The notes under the pieces were generated by a model. That model made no database searches and was not told where the DNA came from. It saw only the letters and a program-made list of their open reading frames with translations. Made by a program: the position numbers and the translations under genes. A stretch of 64,000 nt of DNA from Diadema setosum. Taxonomy: Eukaryota; Echinodermata; Echinoidea; Diadematoida; Diadematidae. Positions 35,190 to 47,900 of this stretch are shown here, piece by piece. Location: contig CM067072.1 of assembly GCA_033980235.1 (NCBI GenBank), forward strand, positions 20,773,047 through 20,837,046. The letters run 5' to 3'. The first letter of the stretch is position 1. Every line of letters begins with the position of its first letter.

Positions 35190-35430
35190 TATGGAAAGGG
35201 AAGAGACCCTTCCCACTTGACGGAGATTTTGCATTTTCACACCTGAAATTCAGAGATATGGTGCACAGTTTTGATGATTTATTTTTCTATCAAAATTATA
35301 ACAAATATAAACTTGTGTCCAGTGAAACGTGAGGAGTTTTTTTTTTACATTTTTAGACCTAAAATTCTGAGATCTGGAATACCTTTTTGTGAAACGTTCG
35401 ATGTCTTTTTGTATAAAAAAGTGAGGAACA
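35190..35430. repeat. Cluster 3 of CCCTCCCACG-type repeat module
   Basis: Two copies (about 35205 and 35335). The first reads CCCTTCCCACTTGACGGAG, then ATTTTGCATTTTCACACC, TGAAATTCAGAGATATGGTG, CACAG. The second retains ACATTTTTAGACCTAAAATTCTG and GAGATCTGG. Same family as the clusters at 13.9-15.6 and 22.9-23.7 kb. Confidence 0.65.
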
Positions 35431-38152
35431 TGGATATTCAGGAAGACGTGCAATTCTGAACAGTCGCGTAAAAGGGAATGTATTGTTCAAGATTGCGTCA
35501 TTATGCACACTGTATGGTTTTCTTTTACATTATGTGGACGGGACATTTGGAGAAAGCATGCAGTTTATTAATTATCGTGGCGTAAGATTTATATTTGATC
35601 ATCAGTGATTCCAAATACAGGTTGGTATACCGTATCCTATGTAATTCATAGCACATCTTCGCCCCTCTGTATTTACAACCTCTTAACATAACAATATGGC
35701 AATTTCGAAGCCTGAGTGATTTGTTCCAGTTTCATCTTGCTGCTGTCGGTAACCATGCAGTGAGGTGGTAATGTCGCTGCTCGGAAAGCAGGTTTGAATC
35801 CTACTGGTTCTTTTTTTCCGACGTGTTTGTTAAAATGTAGCTGAGCAGCCCGGATGAGCAGTTGCGATTCAAATAAATACACTTGTCGCTTGTACAAAGG
35901 GTTACAATAATTATTCCCCCCCCCCCCCCAAAAAAAAAAACACAAACAAACAAACAAACAAACAACAAACAACAACAACAACACACACACATAACGATTC
36001 TTATATGATATGACGTCCTCTTTAATCATAATTATCACCAACATTTTCATGACCACTACGCTGTATGCCTATACTGGTATTATCTCCTAAAATGATGAGG
36101 CATAAACAGGCACGAAGAGGAAGAGTTGTATATATATATATATTGGAGGAAGAGGTGAGAACCTCGTTGTTTCTGCAATTGTGGATGATGTTCTCATTAC
36201 ATTTATACATTGCGAGTTTATTGCTGCAAGAGCTATACGTTCTTATCTGACGAACCGTTGAACTTTTAGAAAACGCAAAATATTATACCATACGACATGA
36301 ATGTGGATGTCGTTACTGCTTGCTCCTTTTGACATGATATGAGAATTAACATGGCATATAGGAGCATTTATTATCTGATTATTATCATTATTTTCTTGAA
36401 GTTATCTGGCATACATTTGCTTCAGAGTGCCATCCAACTCCATGTTAAAGTTAGTTTGGACAAATACAGTAAAGCGAACGGAATGGTATGGTGTTTGGTC
36501 AAAATTGGACTTGAGGATGAAAACACTTTCAAGAAACTGTGATGAAAGAATTAGCATTATTTTCAAGTTAGATTGATGACCTACTCTCATGAGGCTTCTA
36601 TAAATATATGCTGAGATGCAAGTTTTTACTACCCCCTTTTATAACAAGATATCAACAGTACATTCACAATTACTCTCAGTTGCAGTTTATTTCATTTATC
36701 AACTTGTACCATATAAAAAAAACACATAGATCAGGTACGTGAGAGTATATATTAACATATTTTGAAGTGTAAGTGGAGGAGACCGTTATCATTGAACAGG
36801 GTGCTTTACTGGGATAACGGCCTCAGAGTAAGATAAAAGGCCATTTATGGAGTTTAAAATTTGAAATTGGAAGTAAAGGAACAACAAGCAAGAGCAAACA
36901 TCATGAGCCTTATTAAAGTATAATTATACAGTTATGTACAATTTATGATCATCGATCTAGTTCAGAAAAATACTATAGTGAGACGAATACGAGGGATAGA
37001 GAAAGGGATACGTGAAAAAGAGAAAAGAGACACAAGGGAAATTAACAGTGATTAAGAATTTCTAGCTATATCTTAATCATGATGTACATAAAGTGACGTT
37101 GCCATGTAAGAATTTCTATATTTTTGAGCTTATGAAGGTGAAAAATAACACGCAAGTCCGATTGGGATGTCATTGTGATATGATATAATTATTGACATGA
37201 TTAATATAGATTAAGATTACATTGTGTACGGTATAAGAGTACAAGCAACTATTGTCTTGGTTTTTAGACTACCTGCTTTACCGCCGACAAATGTTTTTAG
37301 TCTCACAGCTCTAAAAAATAGACATTGAATGTGGTGACCACAAGGCTCAATTAGGTCCATCATTGTTTATTTTGTATTAACGATATAATGCATTCCTCTA
37401 CATTATTAAACTTTTTTGGTGTGTTTTTGCTTTGCTTGCATTAAATTTTAGAAATTCGTACAACTCGACTACATTGTGAGTTAGTTAAAGTCTTTCTAGA
37501 TTTACATGCAATAATCTATGAAATCGATATCAACAAAACAAATTTTATTCATTCTAGAATAGTTAACAAACATCCGGGAATTTGTGATGTATCCATTGAT
37601 AGACATTCCCTTAGCAAAAAGTTATGCACAAAATTTCTTGGACTTACTGTGTTATCTGTGTCAGTCTGCTTTTCATATAGGTTTGATCTGATCTGATTTG
37701 ATTTGATATCTACATTCCTTATTTTTACATGAATGTTACACAAAGTTAATTGAACGAAATTATTGAATAATATAATAGAATCTACCAGTGGAACACTGAC
37801 TGAAATTTACCCAGTTGTTTCATGTTCCATTTTATGCACACTGAGTATTCAAATTTCATGTATAGTATTCATATACTCGCAGTTCGAGAGCCAAATTAAG
37901 CAAATCTAAGTAATATTTTGATGACAGAACTGCAGGAGGCCAATGTCACAAGGTCAATGCATGTCGATCGGCTTACCTGTCATCTAAAACTGATAATATT
38001 TTGGGTAGATTTTATAAGAGCTTGTGCTAGCAGTCCTTTCCTATAATTTCATATAATTTAGAGCTAAGAATGCTCCCTATTTTCTCCATGACATCAACAC
38101 CTGGACAAAATTGTGAAAAGCCAAGAACCTGCCTACACCACTCCATGCAATC

Positions 38153-38153
<1 letters not shown>
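35431..38153. other. Intergenic stretch between the GPCR and the phosphatase 3' end
   Basis: AT-rich. Contains C- and A-runs with an AAAC/AAC microsatellite (35918-35990), and many AT-biased short open segments with no domain. I see no exon, RNA gene or clear transposon end. Confidence 0.4.

Positions 38154-38206
<53 letters not shown>
38154..38206. repeat. TA microsatellite
   Basis: About 26 TA units. It lies about 250 bases beyond the candidate polyadenylation signal of the phosphatase gene. Confidence 0.95.
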
Positions 38207-38208
<2 letters not shown>

Positions 38209-41176
38209 ATTTACCAGGCATGATGATTCATGCTGATGTTGTTGGCTCAGTCCTTGGCTAGACGTTTCCTTAAGTGGAGATGTGTCTAAAGATTATCAAG
38301 GAAGCCTATACTGTTTGAAGGAAAAATCCACATGAGAGACTATAACATCAGCGTCAAACAGGGTCTTTCAAATACAGATTGTCTACATTCACAATTCATT
38401 CACTGGACCATCAGCAATAAAGGAGTCATGAGTGACTTGGTTCTACTTGTAGTACTTTATTTGTCAGATCATAAGTAGTAACAGTATGAATCTACAAGCA
38501 TTACACACTAAATGTCTCTGACAGAGTAACCCCGGGGTGCTCCGTTGTATACAGTTGTACTGTATAGGAAGTACTGGTTGTAGTTAGTTACTGGTTGCAG
38601 TTAATGACAGAGGTATTTGAGACAAATCGCAAGCTGCGTGAACATTAACAAAGATTGGTTAAGCATCATACTCTTACATTACTGGAAAATTGGCCAGATG
38701 GAATTAATTGTATGGGCTAACATAGTGAAGCACTACATAATGACATGATGTTCTGCAGTTGTGTTAGAATTGCTCCTCTTTTCTTCACAAACTGATAATG
38801 CATCAACATTGAGTTCATTTACACATGTACCAGTATTAGTTCTTGCTCAATCAAGACAACAGTCCTGAATTACAGTGACATGCACCATAATCATATTGGA
38901 GGTACAATACCATGTAATGAACAAACAAGGGCCTGCATGATAAACATTTCAACTGCAGTAGTTTAATTCTGTGGATAAGTATGTCCTAGCTCTTTTCCCA
39001 CTTTCAGCCTTTGCAAAGAAATCTGCAAACAAAGAAAGGGATATAGCTGGGTAAAGTGTATATTCTTCTATTAGCAATCAGCAATATTTCTAAAATCACC
39101 CACCTATCCACCATTCCTAGAACATAATAGTGCAGGACATTTTGTTGGTATGAGCCTCATACAGGGAAATTGAAAAATTTGTGAGCACATTCTGGAATAT
39201 AGTGCACACTACTTTTTATATGGACAGGGTAATAACCAAGTGAAGAATGTCTATGCATGAACACAAGCAAAGCTTTACTGAAAAATTCTAGACTACATTA
39301 AGCCACATCTCCATTAAGGTGATATACACATGACAATTATCATAGATCTCTCCAGTCTATAATTTACTTACATAATATTTCTATGGTAATCCCTATTCCC
39401 TTCCATCTCTCCAAGTGTATGGTCAACAGTTCTGTGAATTTTCAGCATTCCATTTTAGTTTAAATGATAGGAGTGAGTGCTCTTTCCTGTACTGTACTTC
39501 ACCACTAAGCACTATTACTTCCAACCAAAAAGCATCCACTGACGAACAATAATCATAATCTTACTTTGATATTAAGACACTATTTTGACGTGGCACTTTT
39601 AATAGAACAGAACCTTGTGACTTTGGATCACAAACCTATAACAAAGTGCACATATAGTTTTATGGTAAACATGAAGTTGAGCATTTTTGTCAATAATATT
39701 AATTTCTGCTTTTTGGTATTTTGTGAAGGAATAGTCATTTTTTTCCTATACATAAAGTTTGTATGCAAAGAGTTATTTGTGTATTACAAACTTTGCTTTT
39801 TAGCTGCCCCTTCATTTTCAACATCATTTACTAAATATCATACATATTGGCTTCACAATTTACAGTGTGTTTGTACTACAAGTGTATATTTTGATACATT
39901 TAGAATGTGTAGGCCCTATATTTTTGGTTTGGATATGTTTTGTACATAATAGTCTTTGTTGGAAATGAAAATGAAATGGAATTGCTAACAGCTTGTGCAC
40001 TTTTGGCTCATGTAAGCCTTTGGCTCAGGTGAGCTATCACCATCTTTCATCGTCTTGGATTCTCTAGAACCAGAAGTGACAGAGCTTACTTAGTGATATG
40101 GGTACCCATATGTACATTGTATGTCAGTAAGTGTAATTTCAAGCTTCTTAATAGTGGATCCAAGGATGGCCTCTTCAGGGCCCTGGGGGATAGGGGCGAA
40201 TTGACCCAATTTTTCACATTATCAGTTTCTTCTGGAAAACTCAGTGACAATTTTTCACCAAGCTTGCCAGATAACATTCCTACAATGACCAAATCTTAAT
40301 TTGTTCAGAAGGGAACCATGTCCTTCCTTTTTTTTTTTTTTTGGGGGGGGGGGGAGGGAGTAAAAGACCCAAAATGAAAGTGAAAGAAGCTTTAGAAATA
40401 ATGGTTCTCTTGAGCCAAAAGGGATGGATTTTAATTAGTGCTATGAGTACATACATTGGTGACTGTATTTGAGAACCAAACAGGTTTCCATGAGCAATGG
40501 ATATCAGAGTCATGCAAGTAGGTCAGTTGAGAACACTAACAACGCTTAATAGCACGTAGGCCCCACTGGTAATGGTTGCTAGCTATGGATTAATAGACAT
40601 CATTCTACTGAGGCCATGTACTGGGGTGGAAGGAATGGATTATGACCAAAGGAAAAATTTCCTCTAGATTATCAAAGCTGTACTAAAGCTAAACATGATC
40701 TCCTCTAGGTTCCTGCTGGACACTTCATGTTCAATGCTGGCAAAGTAAAACTTATCAGCCCCTGTCTACTAATACAAACACACTCTTAAGTAAATTGTGA
40801 TGAATGTATGCCATTAGCACATCTCCATACAGTACATAAAAAGTTACAGTCTATACGTAGAGAAATAAATGTTCTTTGCTTAAACCTACACACACATAAA
40901 CATAACACACATGACACATAAACACACATATTGAGTAAAATCACAAAGTACTTATTCCTCTGTACAAGTTGAAAATTACTATTTGATCACTCCTGCATAT
41001 CATTCCTTATGATTTCATATCTTTTTTTTTACTGTTAATTCTACACCATCAATTCAGCCTTGGAAAAAATATTTTTGCATAGAAAGAGATACAACATTAA
41101 GTATGTAAAGAATGCATTTATACATGTTTAGTATCATGACTTGTCATGTCTGACTGGATTTCCTCACTCCCCTTTT
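38207..41176 (-). other. 3' flank, possibly long 3'UTR of the phosphatase gene
   Basis: No coding exon. On the minus strand the first plausible AATAAA after the stop codon is at 38456-38461, which would give a 3'UTR of about 2.7 kb. Closer variant signals cannot be excluded. An apparent 127-codon frame on the plus strand (39566-39949) is AT-rich, Phe/Tyr/Cys-heavy and featureless. Near 39990-40040 and 40180-40240 there are repeat-like words (TTTGGCTCAGGTGAGC, TTCAGGGCCCTGGGGG). Confidence 0.35.
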
Positions 41177-41266
41177 TCAAGAAGTACCCACGTTCATGTA
41201 CACCATGTATGCCTTCTCCTGCTGTAGATATCTGCTCATGGCATCATAGCACAGTTTGTACTGATC
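41177..41266 (-). CDS. PTP exon 17: D2 C-terminus and tail, stop
   Basis: Thirty codons including TGA (41177-41179). Starts [15 protein letters not shown], completing the last D2 helix, then a tail reading [14 protein letters not shown]. LDQYKxCY is the usual end of R2B D2 domains. The tail adds a Tyr-Met-Asn-Val motif (codons 41200-41189) of the pYxN type bound by Grb2 SH2. The acceptor is TAATCTGCAG. Confidence 0.92.
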   Translation of the reverse strand, partial: DQYKLCYDAMSRYLQQEKAYMVYMNVGTS

Positions 41267-41358
41267 CTGCAGATTACATGATATTGAAAGAAACATGTAA
41301 GACTAAATGATTTCATACAATGGCAAGCATGAAATTGCTGCACTGTTGGTCTACATAG

Positions 41359-41405
<47 letters not shown>

Positions 41406-43790
41406 GAGATACTTAAGATACTTGAAAGCAATTGAAATGCTTGGAGTATTTCAGAGCTGAACAGCATACCATTTTGGCCCTTCAACTCCTGTAATCTCTT
41501 CAATTATTTCTTGACTACCCCGTTCTCGTGCTCTAAGACAGAAATAATTGGAATGGCAATGTTATGTTCAAGTACATGAACTATATCATTTCAGCTAGTT
41601 CATCATGCGAAAACACAAAACATAACAAACACACACAAAATCTCTCCCCCCCCCAAAAAAAAAAAAAATGAAATAAACTCACTTTCCAAACCTTATTTCC
41701 AGGAAAGAGATATGTGACGTGAAAATGAAAAGAGCTCCATTGAAATAACATCTTTTATGAAATAAAATAAGGTTTTTAAAAAAAAATTTCATACCACTGA
41801 ATCTACAGCTTATATTCTAATTAGTTTTCATTTGCATTTGTTCCCCATCTTTTAAAGCCTGTAAATGGTGGTTAAAATGGCAGATTGGATCTCATAAGTT
41901 GTACAATACTGATTATCATTACAGTTTTGTAGTTTGCTAAATACCAGCTCTTATCATTTAGTGATCGTGAATTCTGTAATCTCATTGGTCAATCAACCAC
42001 TGAATATTTCCCATTTTCCATGAATAAGGTCATATTGTGCGCATGCGCTAAATCTGCCACTGAATACTTTTTGTATTCCGTGATATGACGTCATGAAATT
42101 ACACAGCTAGCTGCGCATGTATATACGTATGCGCGCATAATCAGCTCGCGAAACGTAAGTCAACATGGCTTACAGCCGGCGATTTCAACATCATTCACGA
42201 GAGGAAATCAGCAAGAAGAAGGTCAGCACAACGCCCAAAAATGTAGATCTACACTTAAAACGATAAAATCGTTACCCCCTGCTGTTCATACGAAATACGG
42301 GAAATATCTACGGTCGGGTGCCATATTCCATTCAGCCTCCGGCCTCATGGAATATGGCACCAGACCGTAGATATTTGCCAGTATTTCGTGAACAAGCAGT
42401 GGGTAACTAATATCATTCACACAGTATAGACCTGAATTAATTACCCTCAGTCTGTGACTGGCATACTATACCCTGCCAGAATAAAAGCAAAATTGCAAAT
42501 ATTATTTGAAAAGAAGTCAGTAGTTGAATTGCTAGCATAAAATTTACACCTAATTGACACCTAATGGAGAATGTCGTATTTACAAAACAGTATATATAGG
42601 TACATGCATCCCTTAAAAGACACTTACAAGTGATTCCACCATGTTGGGTCTGTTGGTACGCAGTACCTGCACTGCATGGAAGATGTCTACTGCACTATCT
42701 CTCTGGCACTTGTCAATCACAGACCATAAAGCACAGAACACTCCACTTCGACCGACCCCATTTCTGTGAAGGATGAAAGGTCAAAACCTCACAAAACCAT
42801 TACCATTTTTGCAGTTCATGTACAATATACGAGCAGTTGATAAATGTGGGCCTATGTATGTTGTTCCCAATGAGATTAGAGTGATGGACATTCTCTTTTA
42901 TTAGTTATGTTTGCTCATATCACAGAGGCAGACATTGGTATTGAAAGTTATTTCATAAATTGAATCCAGAGGGATACATGTGGGTAGGAAGTGGCTGTAT
43001 GAACTCTTCACATCTGATTGTGAAGTCAGCAAAATTAGCCACACGACTTAAATCCATACAACCACATTAAAAATTTACTACATTACTCAAAATACCAGTG
43101 TATTGCCCTGAAGTAAAGGGGAGGGGGGGGGGGGGGGGGAGTGAGCAGGAAAAGTTGTGGTTTCTTCTTATTTTAATCAATATCAAAAAGTTCTTATCCC
43201 CTCCCGTGCTGAATCTTTCTATGAGCATTATAGTTCTGAAATGGATGGATACCGGTGTGCTGTATTCTCTGCACCCTGAATGACATTTCAAATTTGGCTT
43301 CAACTACTATGTATGACAAAGGGTAATTTCAAATAATCCATCCTACCCATGCAGGGTATAACTTTAAAATCAGAAACATAGGTGGCATGAAACAATCGTG
43401 AATTGAAGCTGACGGCCTTTTTGCGGCACGAAACTTCCGTGAATGACCGACCATAAAAACAATTATGATTATACTGCATTACACATGCTAGTATTATACA
43501 TTATGTATCATGTAGCCCAAAACATTTACATGCGTTTTGCTGTTGCAAATTTTGGCTCCTTGAGAAATTTACAAAAGTTTCATGCATCTAAAAATCTCCG
43601 GTTTTACAGTACTCGATTTGCTATGAAATGACAGGGGAATTAAAGACTGATGTCAAAGATGTTTTTTTTGTTCTGAGAAAGTAGTGTTTATTGAAAGGTA
43701 ATTTGTATTAATTGACACGCAAACCTCATATTTTCTGTTATTACACTTCTGGTATGCCTGCATACCAGGTAAGCCATATTATTTAGCAAT

Positions 43791-43876
<86 letters not shown>

Positions 43877-44947
43877 TCTTTTTTTTTTACAAATCAACAC
43901 TTCAAAATTGGAGTGGTTAAATTGCAATTGTGGAGTACAGTACTGAACATAGTCATATGCATTGAAAGATCAGAGTTGATATTTTTGTACGTTCTTAAAT
44001 TTGCAAAATTGCACCCAACTCTTGAAATTTGCAAAACTGAAAAACCTCATGAATACAGGCCCTATGCCCTACAGCATATCGGCCCTACAGTATAGGTTTT
44101 TTTTTTTTTTTTTTTTTTGGGGGGGGGGCAGACATTTTATAGTTATTTACTTTAAAAAAGCAAGAAATTAAGAAAACATCCAAAACTAATATTGTGTGGC
44201 TGGTCAAACATGGGGGCCATCCCATTACGACTAAGAGGCCACCATTGGGTATAATATGGGAGATGTCCAAAGTTTAATAGACTAAAGATTAAACTCACAT
44301 GCAGTGGACGATGACTGGACCTGAGGTGTGGGCAGTCTTGACCTCCTTCTGTACTGCCTTCACAAGGTGGATGAGTGATATTGGAGATCGTAGCTTGTTG
44401 CTTGCAGCACTCCATCCAAACAGTCTGAATTGGGTCACAATCACACTCTGGTTGTGACAAAAAAAAAGCAATACTACTTTAGAGAAATCCTTACTATTTG
44501 TTTAGGGGTAAACTTTAATCATACTACCCCCATCTTAAAAATCTAAACTGACAATCCTGTAAATGATTTTTTTTTAATCATATTGATCAACACTATTAAC
44601 TTTCCTTTTATTGTGTATTACAGTAGTCTTAGAAGATAATAACATGTTAGCCTTACCAATTACTTAATAAAATCACTTTATTCCCCTAGTGTAGACAGTG
44701 AATAGTTTTGACTTCATGTGTTGGTATGATGGCTGGATAATTCACGTCTGCCACTATACTTCTTCATACTTTCATGCAAACTGCAACAAGAGATTGTCAT
44801 CTTCCATGTTAGTAGATGATTCAATCTCTAGATTCATCAGTAATATGTCTTAATTCACTCACTCACACACTAAACTAGTGCATCAAAGAATTCATAGCTT
44901 CATCTATCTATGACACTAAAAAAAAAAATCTAATGATATATAGAATA

Positions 44948-44992
<45 letters not shown>

Positions 44993-47900
44993 CACACATT
45001 TTGTTTTCCCCAGAGTTTAGAATTGCATTATACAGTTCATCACATTAGAAAAGAGAAAGTAACACTAAACATTGGTGTGTATGCTTTCAAATTTTACACA
45101 AACCTCTCCCTTGCTTGAGACAGTAAAGGTATCAGAGTCAAAGAAAGGTGCACTTGAAGATCCAACTCGTTCAACATTCAGAGACCCCAACTGAAGAGTG
45201 CCTTCATTAGGCCAGTACTGAGCACACGCCTGGAGGAGAAAGAGAGTTTCAGACAGGTGGGTTATCTTAACCCACTTCCCAAGGAAAACAAGAGTGTAAG
45301 AAAATCTTCTTCTTCTGTCGTATGTATGATGCAGTACAACGAGGTGGGAGTTATAGCTTTATAGGTTGATATCCAGAAAATTGCATCATTGATATTGATG
45401 CTTGGATGCGGTCTAACTCGTTGCTTCTAAACCATAGCAAGTGTAAACTTATCCTTTTTGGTTCTAAGTCTCACTTGAACATGCAAGTTGGATATCAATT
45501 CCATTTCCAATGTAGGCAACAATATCCCTCTGTCAAAGTTATGTCGCAGTCTCGGTGTTATGTTTGACTCTGACACGGTTACGTGTTGTAGGTTTTCAAT
45601 TTTATATAATTTTGTCATTCAAGCTCCTATTCTGAGCATTCAATTTCACGCATTTTACGCTCGCATCATGGAAGCAGCATTCAAATCCAAAATATGGTCA
45701 TTCAAATTCACTATCGGAGCTATCCATTTTTCATTTGCGTCATTCAAATCTAAGATAGGAGCATGAATTTCATATCAGCAATGAGCATTCAAATTCCTTT
45801 CAAACCGGCGCGCCACGGCGATGGAATCTCGTCGGTCATTCAAATTTGTTGATATCAATCATGTTCCAAAAAAGTGCACTCAATTTAAAATAAGTCCTGC
45901 ATTTAGTTAGCATGGGGGCGTGTATGTGTGTCTTTTTCACATAGCTTTGAATTGATTGGGGTTCATGATGAAGATTATTTATTTTGCCGTATGGGTCCAC
46001 CTGTTCATTCTGAAATTTGAACTTAACGAGCATAATGAGGGTAAAATGGCAGCCATATACAAGCACATCGGGCACTGTATGGAAGCGAGAATATAGGGGA
46101 GGTTGATTGACACCTTCTTAAAAACAATTTCGAATACATGGAAGCAGAAACCGCGAACATCGTAGGCCTATACGTCTTGTTTGTTGTTTATTGATGTCTA
46201 ATTTGTTAACTCTTACTTTTGCGGGACTTTGTGTGTCCTTGTGTGTCAGCTTGTCTTTGAATTGATGCATTGTTTAGTTACTGTTGGAGCGTTGTCCTCT
46301 TTTATTGCGTGCGGGGTCATCAAGGAGTAGGCATATGTTTCAATTGTTGTTAAATTATTTCGAGCACTACTATTTGGACCTTATGATTTAAATTGTCTTG
46401 AAATGAAAAAAAAAGGAAAACATGAACAGAAAACAATACAAAAGCATGAAACGTAATTGAATGCATAGACTATCTTGTTTTACAAGAAACTTTCGCCCAT
46501 TTCTGCTTGCATCCTTACCCAATTAACCTCATTTTTTAAAATATGTTTTCATAAACAATACATTACCTTTAAACATATATACTGCAAAAATATTGGTGTA
46601 ACATTTAACATCATGGGTGTTACATCTAACACTGATCAAGTGTCGATAGAGGACACCGACAGGTGTAGAAATTATGTTGCGATAATGTTGAAAAGTGTTC
46701 ATCTTGAACTTTGTGGTGTTAATTCAACAATGACACCACATGGTGTTGATTTGATATTGCTGGTGTTAATGTCAATGGTATAACATCTGTCCAGTGTCAA
46801 TAGGAGACCACATCAACTGGTATTACTGTGGTGTTAATGTGTTTACATTTTTTTTTAATCAAGTACTTTATCGGAAAGTTCTTGTTCATCTTGTTGAAAT
46901 TAAAAATCAACAAGAAGAACAACAGCTAATTACATGTCTAAAAAAGAAAGTTTTATATTTTGAAGTGACACCGGAGGTAGTAATTTAACACACACATAAA
47001 AGCTGGGTGTTTCATATTTAGCATCCGACGTTTTGCAGTGTATTCATAAGCACAATACGCCTTTGGGAGTGGTGTATACCAGTGTGCTGATATAAAGTAC
47101 TTTCGCCCCTTTCTCCCCCATCCTCACCTCATTAACCCTTCTTCAGAAGTCTATTCCATTTCCTTCATGAAATTGATTGCACGAAGTAAGAAATGTATCA
47201 TCTAAAAATGAAATTGAACGCACAAAGCAAGATCATCCGGACTATCGCGTGAATTTGAATGCACGAGTAGTGCTCGCATTTGGAAATTGAATGCACACAA
47301 TGAATTTGATTTGACGGAAACGAAATATAGCGTTCCCATAAATGAAATTGATCGCTTGCATTCCGAATTTGAATTATTTTCGCGTGCCTGCGCTGTGTGA
47401 ATTTGATTGCACATTCGTGAATTGGAATGACATAAGTATGAAACTGACCGGGAAAACCTATGTTATCTAAGTTACGGATCCAATTCAGGGCAGCCTCACT
47501 TGCTTTAGCAAGTTGCAATATAACTATCTAAGAAAATATCAAATTGTCATAGACATTATAAATGACTCACCGGATTTGGTGAAGAGCCTGGAAGAGATAC
47601 GTGGAGTTTTGTTTTTTTTCTGTCTGTACATTCGTGTATTCAAGTGTTTTTGTTTCCTCCATGGAATTGTATTTGTCAAATTATGAGCAATACTTGTTTG
47701 TAGTGACAAAATTACCATCCTCCCTTTTGATATACCAACAATTGTACAGATACTGAAGACTATTGTGCAACATGTTATAGGTTTAGTGTCCTTTTTCTTT
47801 ACGTCTTATGGCATATGCAATGAAAAGTTTGATTAATAAAACCCTAAGCTTTCTCACGCCTTGAAGCAAACACACGGATAACTAGAGGGTAGAAACTTGC

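Larger units (their letters stand above)
41267..42627 (-). other. PTP intron 16 with T-run and Crypton-like remnant
   Basis: Holds a run of 42 T (41361-41402), plus-strand AT-rich sequence, and from about 41950 a CpG-richer block. That block contains a CRE palindrome TGACGTCA (42086-42093), a short plus-strand open frame (separate entry) and a large hairpin (separate entry). Confidence 0.6.

Noticed and set aside
35673..36056. 127-codon minus-strand frame
   Set aside because: Composed partly of microsatellite and G-run translation, although the part around 35770-35860 has balanced codons; no motif or splice site supports it.
39566..39949. 127-codon plus-strand open frame
   Set aside because: AT-rich, dominated by Phe/Tyr/Cys/Leu, no domain or splice context, antisense to the 3' flank of the phosphatase gene.
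46475..46783. 102-codon plus-strand frame
   Set aside because: Mostly the GTGTTAA array; codon pattern follows the repeat.
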